Shown here: positions 1 through 11,641 of the stretch, in pieces
How the letters are laid out: each line of letters begins with the position of its first letter
Position numbering within the stretch: position 1 is the stretch's first letter
From: Aquila chrysaetos chrysaetos
Lineage: Eukaryota > Chordata > Aves > Accipitriformes > Accipitridae
Direction: 5' to 3'
DNA length: 64,000 bases
Assembly: GCF_900496995.4 (NCBI RefSeq)
Contig: NC_044029.1
Span: 14,012,001-14,076,000, forward strand
Notes under the pieces: model-generated
Seen by the model: the letters and a program-made list of their open reading frames with translations, nothing else
Told to the model about the DNA's origin: nothing
Database searches by the model: none
Program-made: the position numbers and the translations under genes

Positions 1-1279
1 TCTGCCCATGCCTTCCGTAATGTCTTTCTTTTTTGTCTTATCTTTGCAATATAGACTGCCTAGATCCCTCCCCTTTCCTCCTGATGCTCATCAGAATGAG
101 CAGGTCCACGAGAGACAGATTTATCCCTTGGCAGAGAAGACGGGATTCGGTTTTCCTACCGGTGAATTTGGGAAACAGTTTGCCTTACGTCATTTGTGCA
201 GGTCACTACTAATATGGGGTACTTTGGCTAATAGTAGCTGCTTACTCTCTCAGAAATATGATTATTTTTTTTCCCTCCTGTGAGGAAAACTAGCGGACTA
301 CGTCAGTGGTTCAGACTGTGATGTATAACACTGCGGGGAAAGGGATGCAGCGTGCATGGATGGAACAAATGTTCTCCAAAGACTCCGTCTCGCCCCTCAT
401 GAATGAAAACACAAGATCCCAGTTGTGCCAGCACTGACCAGGTCAAGCAGGAGAAATGTTATTTACTGGTTTACTGGTTCAGCTGCAGATTTTTCAAGAT
501 GTTGCTCAAAGTATGGCCAGCTGCCTACACACATTCACAGAGGGCTGGACTCTGTTTCTCGGTTTTCTTAGCTACGTGCAGCTGTGGAGCACCAAGCTAC
601 TGATTTTGCTCTAACTTTGCACTAAACTGCCCCATTTCATCCAGGCCGTTTCTCCCTTTTATTTATTTTTTAATAAGTTTTGAGCTTGATGAGGCCCATT
701 AGAGGCAATAATTGAGACAGTCTTATTTTAAGGTTGCTCCAGATACAGGTAACTGGCAGGATTTTAGTTCTTTTAAAATGCAATTCAATTCCTTGTACTG
801 CTACAGTTGAAAAAAAATGTTTACTGCCCCATAGTTTTTCAACCCTCCATCATTTTTCTTGTAAAACTAGCAAAGGCAAAGTCTGGTCCGCCCACTACAG
901 CAAGATATAAACACTTGATAGTGTCCTACTGACAGGGCTATTTTCGGCTTTAATTATATGAGTTGTCCTTGCTCATTAGCTGTATACTACTGAAGTGCAA
1001 CAAAAGTAAGTGATTCATTGCTGACGCATGGCATTTCATGAGCAGTCATTAATTAGCAAAGTAGCACTTGGATATAAATTGGCGAAGAGCATCAGTAAAT
1101 GGAACTTTAATCAGGATCTCCCTTAACCCTCGTCTCCTCGCGCACCTCCACGGCGTTCAGAGGCCGAGCTCCCCGGCATGCAGCGCTTCCCCGGCATCGC
1201 CAGCGGTGTAAACCCCACTGCTCCAGCTCCAGCTGTGCCGATTTACACCAGCCAGGGTCAAAAACCTGCCGGGGTGGGG
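1..1279. other. Intergenic sequence, left edge
   Basis: No gene recognised. It holds the candidate element at 930-1110 and a short GC-rich stretch (about 1125-1275) directly before the LTR insertion site. Confidence 0.6.
930..1110. promoter_or_regulatory. Candidate conserved non-coding element near the left edge
   Basis: Unique AT-rich sequence with several homeodomain-type cores (TTTAATTATATGAG, GTCATTAATTAGC) and a half MAF/AP-1 type word TGCTGACGCA. No coding potential. The call rests on motif density only. Confidence 0.2.
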
Positions 1280-1862
1280 TGTCCTGGTTTCGGCTGGGAT
1301 GGAGTTAATTTTCTTTCTAGTAGCTGGCACAGTGTTATGTTTTGGGTTCAGTATGAGAAGAATGTCGATAACACACTGATGTTTTCAGTTGTTGCTCAGT
1401 AGTGTTTAAACCAAGTCAAGGGTTTTTCAGCTTCTCATGCCCAGCCAGCAAGACGGCTGGAGGGGCACAAGGAGTTGGGAGGGGACACAGCCAGGAGAGC
1501 TGACCCAAACTGGCCACAGGGGTATTCCATACCATGTGACGTCATGCCCGGTATATAAACTGGGGGGAGTTGGCCTGGGGGATCGCTGCTCGGGAACTAA
1601 CTGGGCATCGGTCAGCGAGTGGTGAGCAATTGCACTGTGCCTCACGTGTATATTCCAATCCTTTTATTATTATTATTGTCATTTTATTATTGTTATTATT
1701 ATCATTATTAGTTTCTTCCTTTCTGTTCTATTAAACTGTTCTTATCTCAACCCACGAGTTTTACTTTTTTTCTTCTGATTCTCTCCCCCATCCCACTGGG
1801 TAGGGGGGAGTGAGCGAGCGGCCGTGTGGTGCTTAGTTGCCAGCTGGGGTTAAACCACGACA
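1280..1862 (+). mobile_element. Solo LTR of an avian endogenous retrovirus (copy 1)
   Basis: The element begins TGTCCTGGTTT and ends AAACCACGACA, an imperfect terminal inverted repeat with the TG...CA ends of retroviral LTRs. It is flanked by a perfect 5-bp target-site duplication TGGGG (1275-1279 and 1863-1867). Inside are a palindromic CRE TGACGTCA (1537-1544), a TATA box TATATAAA (1552-1559), a splice-donor-like GTGGTGAGC just before the R/U5 region (about 1619-1627), an ATT-rich tract and an ATTAAA polyadenylation signal (1730-1735). No gag, pol or env sequence is adjacent, so this is a solo LTR left by recombination. The 5-bp duplication fits an ERVL-like family. It is closely similar to the copy at 40122-40700. 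Confidence 0.93.
1537..1559 (+). promoter_or_regulatory. Core promoter motifs of LTR copy 1 (CRE and TATA box)
   Basis: A perfect palindromic CRE (TGACGTCA, 1537-1544) is followed 7 bp later by TATATAAA (1552-1559), predicting initiation near 1580-1590. The homologous stretch in copy 2 has lost both perfect motifs. Activity is not shown by sequence alone. Confidence 0.5.
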
Positions 1863-4800
1863 TGGGGAAAGCCCACCCAAGCAGGAAACAGAGTGTTTTC
1901 TCCTTGAAATCAAGACAAATTTGCTCCTAGTCTGACACCCTGCAAAAGGCCTTCACAGCAGTGAAGTTTGCAGGCTGGGGGGGAAGAGGTGCGGTGGGTT
2001 AGCCTGCAGCACGCAGCCCTTTGCTCCTCGCAAACCCGGCTGAAGACTGGCAAACGTCTTCGTTCCACAACACTTGGTGTATTTGCAATTTTGACATAAA
2101 GTGCAACAAGCTCAATGCATTGAGTTCAATGGGCAAGAACAAGTAGAAGGCTTCATAATCTACCACTCTAGGTTCTTTACAAGGTATATATATAACAGTG
2201 CTTTAAAAAAACCCAAAAGGTGAAAGTACAAAAGCAAGAGCATGAGAAGAGGGCTTTCCATGCCATGGCATATAACCTTTTTTGCTAATATAAATGGACT
2301 TCAGTTTGATAAATTTCACTGCCGTGAGAATCAATGGAATTAATGATTTGTCAATTCTGCCACAAGGCTAGGACAAATCTGTATTTTATTTTCCAGTCCC
2401 AAGAATTGGAAAATCAAACTTTTACAACAACAAAGCTTTGTGGTCCCCTCCTGGTTAGTAAATGAGGCATTTATCCACATGACAGATTACAAAACTGGAG
2501 AACGTTGTTTACTTGAAAGCACTACCCTCTAAAGGTACGTTTTCAGAGCACTTTGTAAGTTCATGTGGTGATCTCTGTGTACAGCTGTAGTGCAAGTACC
2601 CTTCCTAGGAGTTATATTTACAAGAGATATGTAAAACTTGTGCCGGCTTCAGCACAGGCTGATTATGTATTCAGGATATATTTGCAGATACCTAAGGCTG
2701 CTGGCTATTAAACCAGAAGAGTATAAAAATCAAATTCTCTTTCGAAAGTTACTGTTATTTTTCTCAGCTGGAACATCAATTTAACATTTTAGGGGAACTG
2801 CTTTCTTTTTAAAGTGATGCTGTGAAGAGAAATTTCTACTGGTAGGTGACTGAGAGCAATTCATTCATCCTGTCCCAGTATGCTAAGTTCTATCACAGAT
2901 AAAGACTTATTAGACAGCAGATCCAGGCGACCGCCTTCCTGGAATGGTCCTACAGTCTCTGCAGGAACATACCTGAAATACTCTACCAACTTTACTCGCA
3001 AAAATATTTTGGAGACAACTTATCACATAGAAAGTCTCGGGGAGATTTTTGAGAGGAGTCATGCGGAGCCGGCATTCCTTTAGAAGAAACTACGGGTTCC
3101 ACTAAACCAACACCAAAACCAGGAGAGAGCTTCTGATCTGAGTAGGGACTTCTGGCGATTCCTGCCTTGAGCCTACCTGTACACGCTACAGGATTATTCT
3201 GGACTCACAGGGGAGAGCAGAAAGTATTTACAGATGCCACAGCGTACTAAGTCTACAGGGAAAGAAAACTTCTGTTTGTTATTTGAGAATCCACACTTGT
3301 AACGTTAGGGCTGTAAACGCAAGAGGAGGGCTATAAAGCAGGCGTACTTACAAAGCAGCTACGCAACAGGCAGCGGCTCACGGGTGACAGTAAAGGCAAC
3401 CCCGGGGGCAGTACGGAGGAGAAGCCAAGTCCAGGAGAGGTCAGAGGTGGTGAGGTCGAGCTCCGTTAGCTAGAGCAGTTCAGCTCCACGGCAAAGTTTA
3501 GCATTCACCATGAGATGCAGCCCGGCCTGGGGGGCTCAGGGAATCGATAAGCAAATACAAAACCCTTCACCCTCAGGCAACCGGTGAAATTCTCGTTCCA
3601 AATATTGCCATCAGTTGACCCAAGCCCTTCATTTGCCTTCTGAGCCGGAGTGAGGGTGATTTGAATTCAGCTTCACGGACAGCTGCAAAGTCGCGGCTGC
3701 AGACCCTGAATGGCAATTGTAAGACCAAGGCCACCCATTTAACAAACACAAAGACATTTCACCTTCTGTGGTGGATAATGAAGAATAAAGCTGAAGTTTA
3801 TACAGCCAGGCATGGATTCAAATTGGGCTTCCTTGCACTGTTACCTTTCTTTCCTAAACTGCGCTGCAGTACAATTCCTCTTTTACAGATCAAGAGAACA
3901 AACAGGCCTCCGTTGCTAACTCTCCAGTATCCTCTACAGAAGCCAAAGCTACATAGAAACACTGGTAAGGAACTATGCAAGATTTTTATTTAAAACAAAG
4001 TGACTGAAGAGTGAAATTTAATTACTACACATGCTGCAGTGATTCATCCAATGGTTGCTGTCTACCTCTATGCAAGAAAAAAAAAAATCTTCATTTTCTT
4101 CTGTATTGTCAACTTTTAAAACTAAGCATGCAAGAAAAAGATACTTTTTTCTCCAACATGATCTAGCCTGTGAAAACCTGGGGAGTGATATCACTGAAGT
4201 TCCACATTTAATGAAAGGTGTACTGTCCTTTCATATAGCCTGAGACACACTTAAGACATCAATAACAGAAGACATCATTAATCTCGCTGCTAAAATGGAC
4301 CAGGAGTACTACCAGGTCACTAATTATTTAGACAAAGTAATAAACAATATAGAATTCAGCAGACATCAGAATAGATTGGTTCTAAATTTGCACGAAAATT
4401 TTAGCCAACAGCTAATTTTAAACTTCTGTGTTTTCTGAGGACATAGAGCAGCCTTTGCAAATTAGTATGAAATACACTACATACCGAGTAAATTTTTGTG
4501 CGCATACATTACAAAGTCAGTTAGTTTACAAATCCATCATTTAAAATCATCCTTAGAATAGCTCTAAGAATATTTATGCCATTCAGACAAACAAATCAAT
4601 TCCAGACCTTTTAGAGGTGACAACTGACTTACTTGCTTCTAGATTGTACGGGCTTCTACCATGCTGCTAAATTATATTTGTAGTCTGGTTTATGTTTTAT
4701 GTATTTCTGCATCACAAGAACCAGAAGACATTTTATAAAATAAAGACCAGAGAAATTCAGCACCTCAACCTGTAATTGAGGCTAAGCGTATATCACAGTT

Positions 4801-7800
4801 CAAAACATACTCTTCTACGAGTATGTAAGAGTGTTGTTTTAAGGTCATGCAGATCTCTGTTTGAGACTCGGATGAGCTATCATGGGGGAGCCAAGTCCTA
4901 CACCCGTTTGCTGCAGAAGTGCTTCACCTGCTTTTGAGGCATGGAAGACAGGACAGAGGACTGTAAGTCTGCTCCAATGCCCTTATGATCCTATGAAAAC
5001 CATTAACGGTTTCCATAAGCGCATTGGATTATTGTGTCGTAAAATTGTCTTCAAACACAAGCGTACGCTAAACTGCAAACTTTCTCATATTCTGCCCTGA
5101 TTGGTTGCCAGCCTGTTCTGGCAAAAACATGGCAGGACAGCCTCACACTTAATGATCTACCAGAGAAGCTCAGTGCAGCTCCTGTTCCTATTGCAAACAT
5201 CGCGTGTGACCTCAGGGAACTCATTTACTCCATCTGAGCTTCAGTTCTCTGTTTGAGAGACTGAAGAGAACATCCTACACTGACACCTGAAGACTATGGC
5301 CACTTAAGTGCTGTGTATATTATGAATATAAACAAGAAACAGGGAATGGGTAGGTTTCAGTATGAGGTTGTATGTGGTTTCAGTTAGCAGTGAATGGTCC
5401 ATTGCTCTGAAAACCATGATATATTTTAATAAATCTATTAGAAGTGTGAGTTTTAGGTAAAGTAGGATATGCAGAAATGATCAGCTTGATTTGTATTTCT
5501 TTTATGGTAAAATTTATGATTTTCAGATACAATGCCTCAGTGCCTAATCAAATACTGTAAGCTTTAAATCTGTGCATTACAACATCATTTTATCTTTCTT
5601 GACTGCACACAGTGACTGTATTGCTGCACTACCGGTCATTGGTGCGATGGTATAACCGAGCTCTAGCAGCACTTGGCTAACGTTCGGTGGTGCCTCTAGC
5701 AAGCGCCCTGAATGCTGCCTCAGTTTAGGATTTTTTGCACTTTAGGGTTTGTGGCTTTGTGAAGAAATGTGCTTGGGCAGCCTTAACTCTCAGGTAAAAC
5801 TGTGTGCACTGCTCATCTGTCTGCAGCAGTTAGATCACAGATGAGGTCACAGGTGACCCAGCTCTCCACCCACAGTCCTACTGAAGGCATCGGTGCGCAG
5901 AGGGACTGCCTCTCAGAAGACCAAATGAAATGAAAAGCAAAGCTGCCTATATCTAAACATGGCACTTACCTATGTACATAAGCCATCGCGGCCACGCTCC
6001 TGAAGTTAGCCAATAATAAATACAAACAGGCAGATAGACAAATACGTCTGTAAGAGCCACCGACAGCTTTAAAAGACAACTCCTTCATAAATCTTTGAAA
6101 GCTATCATGAGCATCTTTGCTGAAAAACTGGGGCAAACTCCCGGTACTCCTCGCCGACATGTCTCCCCCCACCCCGCAGAGGATGAAATGATGTATTAGC
6201 TTTGCAACCGCCACGTCTCCAACGCAGTGAACTCTGCAGTTACTCAGCCCGAGCTCAAGCCAGAAGTCACAGCAGGCGGAGAAGGAGAATGAAAATGTGA
6301 AACAGGATGAAATTACAACATGGGCAAAAATTGTGCCAAGAGTTCTGCCTCTGAAATGTTCCTCGTCCCTACATCTGAGCTGATGGTGAATTTCAAAGGG
6401 AAAAGCACAGCTACTATGAAATCAAATCAGAGTAAACCCCAAAGAAAGGAAATATGAGACCAGCGCTGATACATTATAGATATATCTATTTTATTTCTCT
6501 CATGGAAAGCTGTATTCCCTGAATGCATAAAGTACTTTTTAACTTTCTTGCAGACAACTGATTTGGATTATACAGAGATCTCATGGGTATATGTATTGTT
6601 TCTCTTCTTTATTTTTGATGTTTATATCCTTATTTTCATCTGTGATATAGGAACTAATGTTCTGAGAAGCCAGATTTGCCACTAAGGGTCTATATATTTA
6701 CTGGCCATATCCTAAGAAACCAGCATATATTCCCCCAGTCTCATATTTAAGAGTGATTGAGTGTGTGTTGTTATTCATTGGTCCATTTTGTTTTTTTCTT
6801 GTTTGCCTATTTTTATGACATTGTTTCGTTAGAAGAAAAAAAGGATACCATACTCTTCCAGCAGTAAATCATCTGTTACCATTTACATATACATAGTATA
6901 GCGGCAAATATGTCTTCCTTTCCCTTCTGGGTTTCAGATTTTATCTTCATATAACATCTGTACATTCTGAATTCAAGATACAACATGACCTTTATTTTCT
7001 TAGTCTGCTGTGACCTCTGGGATAGAACCAATAGCCTTTTTTTTCATGAAAGCAAATTCAGATGTTAATTGAGCTGGATACAGCAATTGGCTGACTCATG
7101 TAAGTGAAGTGAAAACACATAGCTCTCAGTCAGGCTCATTTTATGAGTCTACAGAAGAAATAAATATTAAAAAAAAAAATACATGTCATCTACTACTAAA
7201 ACCAGAACTGCACTCAAGTAAACGAGTACAATTAACAGACTGGATCCAAGGTTTAGGAAATGTCCAGATCCAGATCCACCAGACATGACAGTCTAGCTGG
7301 AAGCTCTCACCACTGCCCCACAAAAAACCTGACAGATGCTCATCAGAATCATTACAAAATTTTCTGGCTAATCCCTAACAATTTCAAAACAGATGCTAAA
7401 GTCCCTACTTTAACTCACTCTGAATTCAACAACTGAGGACATAATAAAACTGGATCAGGTGGGTATTTTAAAGTATAAATCATAAAATAGTATGTCAAAG
7501 TGCAGTTTTCCCAGCGATAAGAGAGTAGGAAAATATAATAGCAGATAAATGGGCTGTGTGGGAAGAAGATACAACACATTGTAGCCAGCTCCCCATAGAT
7601 GTTAGAAATGAAGGGCATCAAATTTAAAGGAGAGGCAGCAGAAAATACATCTTAGAGGATTTAAATGGCACACTCCACAGACCATTTCATTAGCCATTTT
7701 GAATTATGCACAGGTCCTTTTGCCAAAGTGTATGACTAAAAAAATTCCAAATCATTTACAAAACCATTATTAAAACATTTCAGCTCCTGAAAACTGCTTT

Positions 7801-8059
7801 TCCACGGTATCTTTTTTCTTATTTTATTAGACCATAAATATGTCAATACAATTTCATTAAAGGCATAATGAAAGACATTTACCAGCAACGGTGGGAAATG
7901 GGTTCATTTGACAATTTGCAAAACGAGAACTGTCAGTATTTCTCTAGCTTTTCCTGATGCCACTTCAGGCTTTGGACTACTTCCCCAGGGGAAAAAGCAG
8001 ATAAAATGAATAAATGACTTCCCCCCCAGCGATGTAAAAAGTCTATTAAATGGCTCTGT
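1863..8059. other. Intergenic sequence without recognised features
   Basis: AT-rich unique sequence. Short open frames (longest about 110 codons, 3661-3993) show no family resemblance, and I see no repeats beyond short homopolymers. Confidence 0.6.
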
Positions 8060-8430
8060 GACCGCGTGCTTTCTAGGAACAGGCGTTTGGCACGGCGGAA
8101 GGCGCCGACCTCTTCTGAACTAAACCGGCTAGAATTCAAGCCAAAAAAGGGGGTGAGTTTCTGCCTCCTCCCTCGGTGCTGCCCATCAAGGGGGAAGCAC
8201 AGCGGCACGTTTCCAAAGGCACGAAAAGCTCCTGGGTATGGTGCCCGCATCGGCAGAGGAAAGGGACGTTGGTGAGGGACAGCGGACCCGAAAGGCAGAC
8301 CTGCGCCGGCCGAGCAGCTCCCCGGGGAGGAGAGGTGCTCCCCACCACGGAGGCAGAGCCCCCGGGAGCTGGGCAATGCCAGGGATCCCTTGGGGCTTGC
8401 CCGGTTTCTCTTACTCTCTCCCCGAGGACC
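8060..8430. other. GC-rich, moderately CpG-rich patch in intergenic DNA
   Basis: A locally GC-rich stretch (for example CGGCGGAAGGCGCCGACC, GACCTGCGCCGGCCGAGCAG) between AT-rich flanks. Several overlapping open frames of 110-147 codons run through it on both strands, but none shows a recognisable domain and their overlap in all frames indicates composition rather than coding. It could be a weak CpG island or a regulatory element. Confidence 0.35.
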
Positions 8431-11400
8431 CGCTGCCAGCCGTTAGCAGAGACAGGATTATTTGGCACTCCTCATTTCTTACAACACCGTGGCTCGGTAA
8501 GGCAGGCTGTATTTTTCTGCCCCTGAATCCAGAAACCACAGGGTGCAGCAAAAGCAGTGCAGAATTGCTAGACAACATATTTGAAATCATCTCTGTTGAA
8601 TCTATCACATTTCAGGGGTCTTGTTTTGATCAAAATGCTCTTCAATTCTTGACAAACTATCTCCTTTTCTAAATATACTCCTTCTCCCCACTTCCACTAC
8701 ATCCCAAGGGTGAACCCGTCTAAGATATTAAACCACATGGACTGAAGCTACAGTATGGATATACTTTTTACTACCAACAGAAGGAAATGAGAGGAAAAGA
8801 GAGGAACACATATTAATTCAGAATTCCCTTAGGAGAAATAGCTCCAGCCCCAGCCTCCCCCGTATATACTATTACTTCAAGGGTTGTCTTCATTACAGAA
8901 TATTCCCAGTGTAAACAAGAAGTCTGTATTTCCTCAATATTGAAAAACACATTTTGGCTTTGGTTTAGTTGAATTCTTCTGCCCTCTTCTAAGCTAAGGA
9001 AACTCAAGCAAGAAAACAGCAAACAAACAAATCATCCTCCTGCCACCTTTTACACTACATGCTTTAATCTTTCAATCACCAAATTTTTTAAACCTGCCAC
9101 ATCATTAAACACCACAAAAAGCCAGGCAGAACGAAAATATTGTATCACCAGAGATACATAGCTCTAGCACAGGCTCATGAAGGAAAATGTTTTTACAGCA
9201 TTTCCTGAAAAAATCCACATAATTGGATAGCCTCTGCAGCGGAGCTGCCTCTTTCCCTGCTGGGACTGAACAAACCTCTTCCAGCAAGGAATTACTTAGT
9301 GCCTGGCAGTGGGACTGGCAATAGTCTCTCTCTGTGTCGCTATGACTGAGATTGGACACTGCACCCATGTTGACACATCTTGGGTTTGAACTCCTGCAGA
9401 CCATAGGCAGGCAGTTTCTGTGTTTGAATTCATTCATGGAAAGCGCAGTTTGGGATGGCTTAGGGTTTTCTTTATGAAAGATTTCTACTACCACTTACTA
9501 TGAAATATATAGGAATTGCCTCAGTGCTGGTCAGATCACTAAAGAATTGACTGTTCGTTCTCCATGATCTTAAAAGCGGACCTATTTTTGAGAGCTCTTC
9601 TGGTCACATGCAGGCTCTCCAATTTTATTTAATATCCAGCCTATCTGAAGTGCCAGCAAAGAGGGAATTTGAGCACTTATATTGTGGGAAATCTTGAGCG
9701 GGGCCTCAGAATTGTTTGAACATGCTGTCAAAATAAAGATTACTCAAAAAATACCAACCTCTGCAGCCAGAAATGTGCCAGTCTACCGCATCTCAAGCTT
9801 TTGCTTAATCCAAGACAGCCCTCCGAGATCAGTCGTCCTGACTGCTGGCACACCTGCCCCAGGCTGGAGATGCTGGAAGCCGTGTGGTCCCTCAGCTGGA
9901 GCCAGTCTGCTGGTGGATCCCCCCAGAGTCCCGTTCGGTGGCAGGCGCCAGCAGCTGCTCAGGGCAATTGGCATCGCTGCCCATTTGTGCTGGAGGTGGC
10001 AGTAAAAGTGACAAGAACATCAGTCTCACCGAGATGAAATGCCCTGTCCTGGGAGCTTGTCACTTGGCACAAATTTCAAAATCAGAAAAAATGCTTCTAC
10101 CCCAAATGCCACCGCGATCAAACCCAGAGAGGGAGGAAGGGGAGGTTGTTTTGTATTATGGAAGTATCTCTTTTAGGCTAGCTCTTCTCGAGGGTGACAA
10201 ATAACTCCACAGTACCTGTGGTTCGACAACAGGCCTTTTGCCTGGCCCCAAAACTGCCACACCATCTTTCAGTTCCACCTTGCTTCCCTCCTCCAAGGGC
10301 CCAAGAGTTTTCGAGTATGTTATAAAATCAGTCTTGGTGCTTCCAAATTAGTCTGGACACAATGCATTTCAATTAAACAAGGCTTCCAATAATGTATTTC
10401 AAACACTTCCGATCGAAGACTGGAATGAGTAAAAATGGTTGGGAGGAGTGACAGAGATCTACTTGGGGAATTTCTCCTGCAAAGGAAATAAATAGAAGGT
10501 TGTTAGATACTTTTGCACTGCATAATCAGTTTGTACTGTTAGCATCCCCAGACAGCGGTATGCGTACAGAGGGTGCTGCAGTTGGGATCATTCCTCCTCG
10601 CCGGCAACAGCTGCAGCAGCATCTTTCTGACACCAGTTGGCTGCAAGAGACCCAAAGGAAAGAACAGCAGCAGACTATAAAATTGCCGTGAGCATAAAGT
10701 TACCATCTTCTCCCCAGAGTCTGACCTCCACAAGCAAAAGCTCCCTCCCCAGGCCCTGAAGGCGCAGTTAATAACCTTCAAGTCTGGCCTGCCAGTGAGA
10801 TTGTTCTCCTGGAAATAGGGACCTGGAGCCTACCCCAACTCTAAGGACCATCCACAGATCTTACGTGAAACAATCGTTGGGTAAAACACAGAAACAGCCA
10901 GCAGGCAGAACGACAAGATGCTGCCAGCAGTGAATCCCCAGCAGTCCTCTCTCTTCCCCACACATCTCCCTCCTGCCCTGCAGAGTAAGAGGGATCTCCC
11001 TGCTGCTCCCTCCTTATTTCAGTACCAGTTTTGAGCCTCCTCCTCCCTGGGGCTCTCTTCTGTGCCCTCCCTGGGAAGGTCTCTCTTGCTATCGTACCCC
11101 CTCGTGCTGGGCTCCTCCGGGAGCAGAAGGAGGCTCTCACGATGAATATGTGCATCCTGAGTCCGCAGGAAAAGTATCCATATGCTGTAGCACAGCTGAG
11201 ATTTCAAAGCAGAAGTTCTTTCTGCATCAGAGTTGAAGCAAAGCTTTGGAGGCTTTTTGTGGTCCCCCACTAACTGGGAAGTGCAGAATGGGTAGGAGCT
11301 GGGTCCGAGTCTTTCATCAACATGCGGCAAAACAAAACCTCCGCAAAAATATTCCAGATCTATGATGTCATTTACCTACATTTGAAAACTACTCCCACTT

Positions 11401-11607
11401 CATGGCATTTGAACCACGTCTGTCTTCATAACAGAGACCTCCCATCTTCCACATCAATACATTTAATTCTTTACTGTTCTGGTGTCAGTAAGAACATTGT
11501 TTAAAACTGTTATGAAACATGTCAGTAAAACATATGCCCATTACGTAAACTTATATGAATGCAGTAGAACTAAAAGCTGTGCTATTATGTTAATACTATT
11601 GAAAGCA

Positions 11608-11641
11608 CATATGTATATGTATATGTATAGATGTGTGTGTG
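11608..11641 (+). repeat. TATG/TG simple repeat
   Basis: Degenerate ATGTAT units followed by ATGTGTGTGTG in the intergenic region. Confidence 0.8.

Noticed and set aside
7933..8526. Overlapping open frames of 110-147 codons on both strands
   Set aside because: They overlap one another in several frames in a GC-rich patch and none has recognisable motifs.
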